A DNA stretch of 30,465 nucleotides from the NCBI GenBank assembly GCA_905372265.1, contig CAJPOL010000010.1, positions 1 to 30,465 on the forward strand, given 5' to 3'. Under the pieces are notes generated by a model that saw only the letters and a program-made list of their open reading frames with translations, was not told the origin of the DNA and ran no database searches. Position numbers and translations under genes: made by a program. Below are positions 23,496 to 30,465 of the stretch, piece after piece (positions within the stretch are counted from its first letter, which is position 1; every line of letters starts with the position of its first letter). The DNA comes from an uncultured Treponema sp. (lineage in GTDB: Bacteria > Spirochaetota > Spirochaetia > Treponematales > Treponemataceae).

Positions 23496-24218
23496 TTATT
23501 CAACTGTGATAACCGAAGCTGTTCTGCCGTCGGTGGTATAGACATGAGTAGTATTTGTCGTGTCGGGAATTTGTTTACCGTCTTTAAAGTATGCATAGTA
23601 CCATATGCCCTTAGGTAAGGGTAAAAAGAGCTCATAACGGCCGGGCATTACTTCTTCAAGCGAATACATAAACGGATCCCAATTATTAAAAGTGCCGGCA
23701 AGAAAGATTTTTTTACCTGTTTCACCCTGATACACAAAGCGGGTACTGCCGTTGTTCTCAACCGCTGTTTTATACTCTTTCTGATATGGAATTTTGAGGA
23801 TGGAAAGAGACATGCCTGCGGAGTAATCAAATACTTGCATCGGATTAAGCGGATCGGTAGACCACAGCCCGTTTGTTACCAATCGGTAGCGCAATTCCCG
23901 CATCTCTTCCGGTATCCGCATAATATAAAAAAGGATGGATTTTTTAGCGTCAGTGGTTTCGCTGCGGAATAACCGTTGAAAAGAATGAATAGTTTGAAAG
24001 TTCTCATGTTCAAAAGCAATACCGACATGACGCGCTTCTCCGGAGGCTGTAAATATAATAAATTTTCCGGTGATAAGCGGCGCATCCGTGCGGGCAATAG
24101 TTTCAACAAGTTCGCCGTATGTATATTCATCAATATGTGAATGTTCTGCCGCTATCGGTACGAGCGCGCATAATAAAAAAAAGATCGCTGCAGCTCGCTG
24201 CCGTATGGTATTGCACAT
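23496..24218 (-). CDS. Secreted protein with tandem CBM48/early-set-like domains
   Basis: 240 residues; GGAGG precedes the ATG. Signal peptide ~1-24 (AAAIFFLLCALVPIAA). The C-terminal domain (~165-240) is a glycogen-binding/isoamylase-N type fold: KKIFLAGTFNNWDPFMYSLE, then GRYELFLPLPKGIWYYAYF and DTTNTTHVY, the classic CBM48 G-x-F-N-x-W and Y-x-Y-K/F signature. Residues ~50-130 (KFIIFTASGEARHVGIAFEHENF...ILFYIMRIPEEMRELRYRLVTNGLWSTDPLNP) follow the same strand order but without the FNNW motif, suggesting a second, diverged copy. No catalytic domain is present, so it is a binding or scaffold protein in the periplasm or at the surface. Probable first gene of a unit with the MATE exporter. Confidence 0.75.
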   Translation of the reverse strand: MCNTIRQRAAAIFFLLCALVPIAAEHSHIDEYTYGELVETIARTDAPLITGKFIIFTASGEARHVGIAFEHENFQTIHSFQRLFRSETTDAKKSILFYIMRIPEEMRELRYRLVTNGLWSTDPLNPMQVFDYSAGMSLSILKIPYQKEYKTAVENNGSTRFVYQGETGKKIFLAGTFNNWDPFMYSLEEVMPGRYELFLPLPKGIWYYAYFKDGKQIPDTTNTTHVYTTDGRTASVITVE

Positions 24219-24310
24219 AGTATCCTCCCAATTTTGCCGTGCAGATTATCTATAGACACCATCGGAATATAATGAGAAAACTTTAATTCCGTTCATTCCG
24301 CATACAATAC

Positions 24311-24316
24311 TATAAT
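24311..24316 (+). promoter_or_regulatory. -10 box of tpl
   Basis: Perfect TATAAT; the -35 (TTCCGT at 24287, 18-bp spacer) is poor, which suggests an activator or a different mode of control. The predicted start at about 24323 coincides with the 5' end of the structured leader. Confidence 0.5.
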
Positions 24317-24324
24317 GAATAAAA

Positions 24325-24483
24325 TTGTTCTACCCGTCAAGAAATAGATTGGTTAAAATACCATGCATTATTTTTCATTTTTATCATTGACGGGAAGGCT
24401 ACTCTGTGCGACAATAGAGTAGAACAAATGAAGAACAAGTGTATTTCTCTTTGTTCTCACATTATATTTCGTGCTGAAAGCAC
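24325..24483 (+). promoter_or_regulatory. Structured 5' leader of tpl with alternative helices (candidate riboswitch/attenuator)
   Basis: Perfect inverted repeats: TTGTTCTAC (24325-24333) with GTAGAACAA (24419-24427); inside it CCCGTCAA (24333-24340) with TTGACGGG (24387-24394), sharing one base with the outer stem, and TGGT/ACCA (24350/24360). A second hairpin, CTACTCT (24399-24405)/AGAGTAG (24416-24422), uses part of the outer stem's 3' strand, so the two exclude each other. Further down AGAACAA (24432-24438)/TTGTTCT (24451-24457) repeats the same bases and can swap partners, and GTGCT/AGCAC (24471-24483) ends 4 nt before the AAGGAG ribosome site at 24486-24491. I do not recognise a known riboswitch class. 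Confidence 0.55.
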
Positions 24484-24497
24484 AGAAGGAGTATTGT

Positions 24498-25877
24498 ATG
24501 GATGCCAAAAATTATCCGGCGGAACCGTTTCGTATCAAAGCTGTCGAAACCGTTAAGATGATCAACAGAGAAGAACGCGAAAAAGTCGCCAAGGAAGCAG
24601 GGTATAATACGTTCTTGATTAACTCGGAAGACGTATATATTGACTTGCTCACCGATTCAGGAACCAATGCGATGAGCGATAAGCAGTGGGCCGGTATTAT
24701 GATCGGCGACGAGGCTTATGCAGGCAGCCGGAACTTCCACCATTTGGAAGCAACCGTACAGGAAATTTTCGGATTTAAACACCTTGTTCCGACCCATCAA
24801 GGACGCGGTGCGGAAAACATCCTTTCCCGCATTGCGATTAAGCCCGGTCAATATGTCCCCGGCAATATGTACTTTACAACAACCCGCTATCATCAGGAAT
24901 CAAACGGCGGTATTTTCGTTGACATCATTAAAGATGTTGCGCACGACGCCGGAAAAAACGTTCCTTTTAAGGGTGATATCGATATTGAAAAACTCGAACG
25001 CCTCATCAAAGAAAAAGGAGCGGAAAATATTGCGTATGTTTGTTTAGCCGTTACGGTCAACCTTGCAGGAGGTCAGCCCGTTTCGCTCAAAAACATGAAA
25101 GAAGTACGCGCTTTGACAAAGAAGCACGGCATCAAAGTCTTCTATGATGCAACACGCTGTGTAGAAAACGCTTACTTTATTAAAGAGCAAGAGCCGGGTT
25201 ATGCGGATAAGACCATCAAAGAAATCGTACATGAAATGTTCAGCAATGCGGACGGCTGTACGATGAGCGGCAAGAAAGACTGTCTCGTTAATATCGGCGG
25301 TTTCCTCTGTATGAATGACGATGAATTGTTCCAAGCGGCAAAAGAAATCGTTGTCGTATTCGAAGGTATGCCTTCATACGGCGGTATGGCGGGACGTGAT
25401 ATGGAAGCAATGGCAATCGGTCTCCGTGAATCATTGCAGTATGAATACATTGAGCACCGAATTAAGCAGGTACGCTATCTCGGCGATAAGCTGCTTGAAG
25501 CCGGTGTTCCGATTATTGAGCCTGCCGGCGGTCATGCGATCTTCCTTGACGCACGCCGTTTCTGCCCGCACTTGGATCAAATGCAGCTTCCCGCTCAAGC
25601 ACTTGCTTCTCAGCTGTACATCGAATCGGGAGTGCGCAGTATGGAAAGAGGTATCGTTTCCGCAGGACGCGATCCTAAGACCCGTGAAAATCACATTCCT
25701 AAACTTGAAACCGTTCGTTTGACGATTCCGCGCCGTGTATATACCTATAAGCACATGGATATCGTTGCGGATTCCGTTATCAGCTTATTCAAGCATAAGG
25801 AAAATATCAGAGGTCTTAAGTTCGTTTATGAGCCGAAGCAGCTCCGCTTCTTCACGGCCCGTTTTGAATACGTCTAA
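24498..25877 (+). CDS. tpl: Tyrosine phenol-lyase
   Basis: 459 residues from ATG 24498, preceded by AAGGAG at 6 nt. A PLP enzyme that splits L-tyrosine to phenol, pyruvate and ammonia. It is very close to the Citrobacter enzyme throughout (for example NYPAEPFRIKAVETV, DLLTDSGTNAMSDKQWAG, PTHQGRGAEN). The PLP lysine is K260 in MSGKKDC; Y74, T127, R384 (SMERG) and F451 match the Citrobacter residues Y71, T124, R381 and F448. T127 and R384 distinguish it from tryptophanase, which has Asp and Ile there. Cytosolic, probably a homotetramer. It has its own promoter and structured leader and a terminal hairpin, so it seems monocistronic. The pyruvate can feed fermentation; phenol must be exported or tolerated. 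Confidence 0.96.
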   Translation: MDAKNYPAEPFRIKAVETVKMINREEREKVAKEAGYNTFLINSEDVYIDLLTDSGTNAMSDKQWAGIMIGDEAYAGSRNFHHLEATVQEIFGFKHLVPTHQGRGAENILSRIAIKPGQYVPGNMYFTTTRYHQESNGGIFVDIIKDVAHDAGKNVPFKGDIDIEKLERLIKEKGAENIAYVCLAVTVNLAGGQPVSLKNMKEVRALTKKHGIKVFYDATRCVENAYFIKEQEPGYADKTIKEIVHEMFSNADGCTMSGKKDCLVNIGGFLCMNDDELFQAAKEIVVVFEGMPSYGGMAGRDMEAMAIGLRESLQYEYIEHRIKQVRYLGDKLLEAGVPIIEPAGGHAIFLDARRFCPHLDQMQLPAQALASQLYIESGVRSMERGIVSAGRDPKTRENHIPKLETVRLTIPRRVYTYKHMDIVADSVISLFKHKENIRGLKFVYEPKQLRFFTARFEYV

Positions 25878-25894
25878 AAAATAAACACATCTAA

Positions 25895-25927
25895 TCAGGC
25901 CTTGCCGGTGTATCCGGTAAGGCCTGA
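25895..25927 (+). terminator. Long hairpin after tpl
   Basis: TCAGGCCTTGCCGG (25895-25908) pairs with CCGGTAAGGCCTGA (25914-25927) through 14 bp with one G-U and a 5-nt loop, 18 bp after the stop. It lacks a downstream T-run, so it is a probable terminator or 3' stabiliser. Confidence 0.6.
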
Positions 25928-26097
25928 GCAGAAATTGAACTTCCGTTTGCAGCTTACCGGCAGACAAACATCACGAATAAACCGATTTGCCGTTTTTGCT
26001 CATTTTAAGTACATTATTGAGATATAAGGGAGCTTACGAAACCGGCTGGAGGTTTCAGCCGCGCCCGACACTATTTTAGTATTGCATTGAGGTCGTT

Positions 26098-28005
26098 ATG
26101 GCAAAGTATGAATTTCAAACCGAAGTTAATCAGCTGTTGACGCTGATTATCCATTCTCTGTATTCAAATAAGGAGATTTTTTTACGCGAGTTGGTATCCA
26201 ACGCATCGGATGCGCTTGATAAGCTTAAATATCTTACCATATCGGATACATCGTTAAAAAACATAGCATTCACCCCGCGCATTGATATTGCTTTCAATGA
26301 AGATGAGCATACGCTTACCATCCGCGATACCGGTATCGGTATGAACGATGAAGATATTAAAAGCAATCTCGGAACGATCGCCCGCTCAGGTACGAAGGCG
26401 TTTTTGGAGCAACTTGCTGCGGAAGATAAAAAAGATTCAAACCTGATAGGTCAATTCGGCGTCGGTTTTTATTCCGCTTTCATGGTGGCATCGAAAATTG
26501 AAGTCATCTCTAAAAAGGCCGGAGAAAGCGCCGTTTGGAAGTGGATTTCCGACGGAAAAGGGCAATATGAATTGGAACAGACCGATGATACGGCGCTGCC
26601 GCTGCTGGATGATGTTCCCGAAGGCATAAACGGCACATGTGTTGTTCTGTATCTAAACGATGAGGATTCCGAATTTGCTTCCCGCTGGAAGATTGAAGAT
26701 ATCATCAAACGCTATTCCGACCATATCGCATTTCCGATCTATCTTCATTATATTCAGAAAGAATATGACGACAAAGGCAAGGTGAAATCCGAAGCTGCAA
26801 AGACCGAACAAATCAATGATGCGCGTGCTTTGTGGCAAAAGCCTAAGTCGGAATTGAAAGAAGAAGATTACAAAAACTTCTATAAATCCTTGTCGCATGA
26901 TTCTGCCGATCCGCTTTTGTATGTGCACACCAAAGCGGAAGGAACGCAGGAATATACAACGTTGTTCTATGTGCCGGAAAAAGCGCCTTTCGATATGTTC
27001 CATGCCGATTACAAGCCCGGCGTTAAACTGTTTGTCAAGCGTGTATTTATTACCGATGATGAAAAAGAATTGCTGCCGGTGTATCTCCGCTTTGTGCGCG
27101 GCGTTATTGATAGCGAAGACTTACCGCTGAATGTCAGCCGTGAAATTTTACAGCAAAACAGGATTTTGAACAGCATTCGTTCTTCTTCGGTAAAAAAACT
27201 GTTGGGTGAGTTTAAAAAACTTGCGGACTCCGATAAAGAAAAGTATGAAAAATTTATTGCCGAATACAACCGTCCCTTAAAAGAAGGCTTGTACAGCGAC
27301 TATGAGCATCGGGACGATCTTCTTGAACTGGTCCGCTTTATGACAAGCAATACGGATTACGAATGGACCAGCTTTGCTGATTATGTTCAGCGGATGAAAG
27401 AGGGGCAAAAAGCAATCTATTATATCACCGGCGGAGACAAAAATGCACTGATGCACTCGCCTCATCTGGAAGCGTATAAGGCGAAAGGCTTTGAAGTACT
27501 CATTATGCCCGATGAGATTGACGATATTGTCATTCCCTTTGTCGGTAAATACAAGGATTGGGAGTTAAAAGCCGCCAACCGCGCCGGTTCCGATGAGGAG
27601 TTGAGCACAGAGGAAGAAAAGAAAGAGGCTGAAAAAAATGAGCAGCAGTTTAAACCGCTGGTAGAAAAGATAAAAACAGCTCTGGGCGATGCGGTCAAAG
27701 AGGTTCGTCTGTCAAAACGGCTTGCTGATTCTCCTGCCTGTATCGTTGTCGATGAGAAAGATCCGAGCCTGCAAATGGAGCGGATGATGCGGGCAATGGG
27801 GCAGCAGCTTCATGGTGAAGTAAAACCCATCCTTGAAATCAATGCCGGTCATCCGATACTGCAAAAAATAAAGGATACCGATGATGAAGCGCTCATCGCC
27901 GATACCGCTTTTGTGCTGTTGGATCAGGCCTTACTGCTTGAAGGCAACTCTTTAAAAGATACCGCCGATTTTGTAAAACGGCTGAATACGCTGCTGTCAA
28001 AATAA
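26098..28005 (+). CDS. htpG: Chaperone HtpG (bacterial Hsp90)
   Basis: 635 residues, full length. N-terminal GHKL ATPase domain: FLRELVSNASDALDK with the catalytic E31 and N35, DTGIGMN, GTIARSGTKAF and GQFGVGFYSAFMVA (the lid and ATP-binding glycine loops). The middle domain has the conserved RGVIDSEDLPLNVSREILQQN with the catalytic Arg. The C-terminal dimerisation domain follows an acidic linker (~500-520, ELSTEEEKKEAEKNEQ). Cytosolic ATP-dependent folding of client proteins under stress. GAGG precedes the ATG by 5 nt. No CIRCE element is seen upstream; a pair of competing small hairpins (26038-26060) lies in the leader. Confidence 0.97.
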   Translation: MAKYEFQTEVNQLLTLIIHSLYSNKEIFLRELVSNASDALDKLKYLTISDTSLKNIAFTPRIDIAFNEDEHTLTIRDTGIGMNDEDIKSNLGTIARSGTKAFLEQLAAEDKKDSNLIGQFGVGFYSAFMVASKIEVISKKAGESAVWKWISDGKGQYELEQTDDTALPLLDDVPEGINGTCVVLYLNDEDSEFASRWKIEDIIKRYSDHIAFPIYLHYIQKEYDDKGKVKSEAAKTEQINDARALWQKPKSELKEEDYKNFYKSLSHDSADPLLYVHTKAEGTQEYTTLFYVPEKAPFDMFHADYKPGVKLFVKRVFITDDEKELLPVYLRFVRGVIDSEDLPLNVSREILQQNRILNSIRSSSVKKLLGEFKKLADSDKEKYEKFIAEYNRPLKEGLYSDYEHRDDLLELVRFMTSNTDYEWTSFADYVQRMKEGQKAIYYITGGDKNALMHSPHLEAYKAKGFEVLIMPDEIDDIVIPFVGKYKDWELKAANRAGSDEELSTEEEKKEAEKNEQQFKPLVEKIKTALGDAVKEVRLSKRLADSPACIVVDEKDPSLQMERMMRAMGQQLHGEVKPILEINAGHPILQKIKDTDDEALIADTAFVLLDQALLLEGNSLKDTADFVKRLNTLLSK

Positions 28006-28257
28006 CGGGTAACCGCTGTAATACTGTCCGTTTAGGTATTAATGCACAAACCGCGAAGCACGCTAAGAACGCAGAGAGATAAGAGGTAATTGCCTAATGT
28101 GAAAGCTCTTTTGTCACTTCTTTGCGCTCCCTGCGAGCTCTGCGGTTTTATATTTTTAACCGCCAAGCGCGCAGAGTCCGCAAAGATTTTTGTAAGAAAT
28201 TACGTGTTAGACTTATCTCAATGTATCTCCGAATTCTCTGCGCTCATTGCGGTTTAT
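28006..28257. repeat. Intergenic region dominated by heptamer repeat copy 4
   Basis: No gene. First array: CGCGAAG (28052), CGCTAAG (28061), CGCAGAG (28070). Then a complete palindrome: CTTTGCG (28120), CCCTGCG (28129), CTCTGCG (28138), an AT loop, and CGCCAAG (28161), CGCAGAG (28170), CGCAAAG (28179). Last, CTCTGCG (28236) and CATTGCG (28245). Every interval inside an arm is 9 bp. The outer two arrays are inverted relative to each other, so one palindrome appears nested in another. It lies between the convergent htpG and chemoreceptor genes. Confidence 0.8.
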
Positions 28258-30465
28258 CTAAACCTTAAATTTTCCTACCTCTTCCGCTAAGCTCTCAATA
28301 CTCCGCTTGTTCTTCTGCGTAATCTCGTTGACTTCCTGTACGGCGTTGTTAATCTGTACGGCGCCTGAGGCCATTTCGTTCATGCTTTCGGTAATCACAC
28401 GGGTAAGGGCGTCCAGTTTTTGCATTTCTGAGGCAACGCCTTCCCCGCCTTTCAGCATTTCCTCGGAACCTGACTGCACCTCAACGGTTACCATACTGAT
28501 ATTTTTAATTGCTTTCAGCACTTCTTTGCTGCCGTTCTCCTGCTCCCGCATCGCTTCGGTTAGACGATTACTCATATCTTTTACCTGCTCGGCCAGAGTG
28601 AAAATTGCATTGAATTTCTCTTCCGCTGTTTTGGAAGACGCCGAAAGCGTATCGATTTCGCTGCCGAGCGTTTTGAGCGTTGCCGTAATGGTTTTTCCTT
28701 GAACAGAAGACTCTTCGGCCAGTTTACGGATTTCATCAGCGACAACGGCAAAGCCTTTTCCTGCTTCCCCTGCATGAGCAGCCTCGATCGCAGCATTCAT
28801 TGCCAAAAGATTTGTCTGACTGGCAATATGCTGAATAACGCTCGATGCTTCCATTAAAGAACCTGATTCTTCGGCAACTTTTTGTGTGATGGTATTCGCC
28901 GTTGCGATCGTCTCTTTACCGGCTCCTGTTGCCGTTGCGAGATTTCCGATAACATCATCGGTTTTACTTAAGGTTTGTCCTATGGAGGCGATATTCGCAA
29001 CCATTTGCTCTACAGATGAAGAGGACTGGGCAACGCTTGCCGCTTGCGTTTCGATACTGGTATTCAGCTGTTTGATCGTGCGGACAATTTCTTCGATGGT
29101 CGCGGCTGTTTCGGTAACGCTGGCAGCTTGAGTCATCGCTTGCTGTTTAACCCCATCGATATTGGCGCTGATCTCATTTACTGCGCTGGCGGTTTCAGTC
29201 ATGTTGGAAGCGAGCTCGTTGCCGATTTCTTCCATCGTGTTACTGGTAACGCCAACGGTATGTATCGACGTACCGATTTTTGCAATCGTTTGGTTAAAGT
29301 ATTCGGAAAGCTCCGCAATTTCGTCTTTACCACGTACCGGCAGCCTAACGGTAAGGTCTCCATCTCCATGCGCAATATTTTTAAGCGCATCGCTGGTAAA
29401 TTGCAGCGGCTTACTGATGTGCCGTCTGACCAATAGATACAGCAGTATGACAACCGCCAGTAAAATGACAATATACTGAATCATTGTTGAAATAAGCGCC
29501 TGTTTTGCATCGGCGGTAAAGACACTGATTGCCGTAATAGAAGCAAACACCCAATTTATGTCGGTTCCTTTAATACTTACCGGTACGAGAATAAACTTTG
29601 AATTAAGCCCTGAGGTGTGCGAGAGAGCGGTTTGTTCGGCAATATTGCCCTGAGCAACTGTTTCAAACAGCGATTTAAATTCGGGATTAATGTCAAATTG
29701 ATTTTTTAGAATTTTAGACGAATCGACGCCGTTTGCAACGATTGTTCCGTTACTGCTACACAGCAATTTAAAATTCTCTTTTTTTGTACCGGCAATTTCT
29801 TCCAGTTTTTTCTGCAAAAAAGAAACATCAATATCGGCATCAACAACGCCGATTGTTTTTCCGTTGTGAATAATGGGAATGGAAAGTGTTGTAAGAATAA
29901 GGTTTTTGTCTTCGTACGGTTTAAATGGAGGCACCATTGTTGTTTTACCGGTGCGTATCGGATTTGTGTACCAATTTTCGGTATTTCCTACAAAATTAAC
30001 CGAACGGACAGTAATGGTGTCGCCGTTTTTTACGGCATAAGGAATAAATCGGCCGTCTTCTTTATATATCCCCTTATTTAAAAAAGCCGCATCGTTTTCA
30101 TCAAACGCATTCGGTTCAAATAACGCTGCAAGACCGGTCAGCGAAGTATTTTCTTTTAATAAAAGCTCAAGGCAGGTTACAATCCGCTCTCTGCTCCGTT
30201 GGCTTGCAGGCAGGCTCAGTTCATGCTGCACTAACCTATTCATATCGCGGCAGGTCTGATTGACTTCTGTAAATATCCGTTCCACATCACCGGCTAACAG
30301 CTGATTTTGCAGCGTCATTTCTATTGTGTAATCGCCGATTTCGCTTGAATAATCAACGGCAGCATCGTAGGCCGCTTTTCCGGCAAAAACAACAAACAGC
30401 AATAGCGAGATAACTAAGGTCAGTTTAAATCCGATACCTTGCGTTACCGTCCTTGTGTCTAAATC
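28258..30465 (-). CDS. Methyl-accepting chemotaxis protein, 5' end outside window
   Basis: 735 residues are visible; the frame remains open to the right edge, so the start lies beyond it (a TTG at 30402 falls in mid-helix and is not the start). Order: first membrane helix (GFKLTLVISLLLFVVFAGKAAY, ~11-32); a periplasmic dCache ligand domain (~35-315, with ENWYTNPIRTGKTTMVPPF and the IIHNGKTIGVVDADIDVSFLQ closing strand); second helix (ISTMIQYIVILLAVVILLYLLV); HAMP (RRHISKPLQFTSDALKNIAHG...); methylation helices; and the CheA/CheW-binding tip ending in AAHAGEAGKGFAVVADEIRKLAEESS. It reports chemical stimuli to the flagellar motor. The dCache pattern often binds amino acids or other small organic ligands; here the ligand is unknown. 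Confidence 0.95.
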   Translation of the reverse strand, partial: DLDTRTVTQGIGFKLTLVISLLLFVVFAGKAAYDAAVDYSSEIGDYTIEMTLQNQLLAGDVERIFTEVNQTCRDMNRLVQHELSLPASQRSRERIVTCLELLLKENTSLTGLAALFEPNAFDENDAAFLNKGIYKEDGRFIPYAVKNGDTITVRSVNFVGNTENWYTNPIRTGKTTMVPPFKPYEDKNLILTTLSIPIIHNGKTIGVVDADIDVSFLQKKLEEIAGTKKENFKLLCSSNGTIVANGVDSSKILKNQFDINPEFKSLFETVAQGNIAEQTALSHTSGLNSKFILVPVSIKGTDINWVFASITAISVFTADAKQALISTMIQYIVILLAVVILLYLLVRRHISKPLQFTSDALKNIAHGDGDLTVRLPVRGKDEIAELSEYFNQTIAKIGTSIHTVGVTSNTMEEIGNELASNMTETASAVNEISANIDGVKQQAMTQAASVTETAATIEEIVRTIKQLNTSIETQAASVAQSSSSVEQMVANIASIGQTLSKTDDVIGNLATATGAGKETIATANTITQKVAEESGSLMEASSVIQHIASQTNLLAMNAAIEAAHAGEAGKGFAVVADEIRKLAEESSVQGKTITATLKTLGSEIDTLSASSKTAEEKFNAIFTLAEQVKDMSNRLTEAMREQENGSKEVLKAIKNISMVTVEVQSGSEEMLKGGEGVASEMQKLDALTRVITESMNEMASGAVQINNAVQEVNEITQKNKRSIESLAEEVGKFKV

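Noticed and set aside
24498..25877. Tryptophanase (tnaA) as the identity of the PLP lyase
   Set aside because: T127 and R384 are the phenol-lyase residues; tryptophanase has Asp and Ile there, and overall sequence is far closer to tyrosine phenol-lyase.
25928..26097. CIRCE operator ahead of htpG
   Set aside because: No TTAGCACTC-N9-GAGTGCTAA or near match in the interval.
28006..28257. CRISPR array
   Set aside because: Repeats are 7-bp units at 9-bp spacing in palindromic order, without unique spacers of 30-40 bp or cas genes nearby.

Overview
The window looks like a chromosomal segment of a host-associated Treponema, probably from the oral T. vincentii/T. medium neighbourhood. This is inferred from the family mix (Bat aerotolerance cassette, Cache-type chemoreceptor, several SH3-bearing envelope proteins, tyrosine phenol-lyase) and the mid-40s GC impression; no rRNA or other marker settles it. 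About two dozen protein genes are supported, mostly on the minus strand. I see no rRNA, tRNA, CRISPR array, prophage or intact insertion sequence.

Layout. 1-1435: NCS2-like permease cut by the left edge. 1538-5541: tightly overlapping minus-strand batA-batB-batC-batD cassette. 5785-7440: ABC-F ATPase, divergent from bat. 7611-8327: small DUF3343 protein convergent with thioredoxin. 8470-10356: large unrecognised membrane-anchored protein. 10565-12007: orphan solute-binding protein. 12189-14753: GNAT acetyltransferase, divergent from an mgtE/CTP-dependent lipid-kinase-like pair. 14754-15125: intergenic region full of palindromes. 15126-17149: pdxS with an MFS transporter. 17274-17853: brnT/brnA toxin-antitoxin pair with a palindromic operator. 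18125-18988: membrane-anchored SH3-like protein. 19062-21363: APC amino-acid permease followed by a YmdB-type phosphoesterase. 21464-21553: possible leaderless 29-residue membrane peptide with its own promoter and terminator. 21734-24218: UPF0145 protein, then a secreted CBM48-like protein with a MATE exporter. 24323-25877: structured leader plus tyrosine phenol-lyase. 26098-28005: htpG. 28258-30465: chemoreceptor cut by the right edge.

Three things stand out. First, the leader of tpl contains nested and mutually exclusive perfect helices starting at the predicted transcription start, like a riboswitch or attenuator. Second, four reading frames have no Shine-Dalgarno but a -10 box 6-8 nt before the ATG, implying leaderless mRNAs next to many genes with strong AGGAGG-type sites. 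Third, four intergenic regions carry a palindromic repeat family built from heptamers (CGCAGAG/CGCTAAG/CGCAAAG) at exact 9-bp spacing.

Functionally the window combines envelope and stress-tolerance genes (bat, trxA, htpG, ABC-F), amino-acid fermentation (tpl, perhaps the APC permease), cofactor synthesis (pdxS), Mg2+ uptake (mgtE) and sensing (chemoreceptor). Start codons below were often moved downstream of the longest frame to fit visible ribosome-binding sites.
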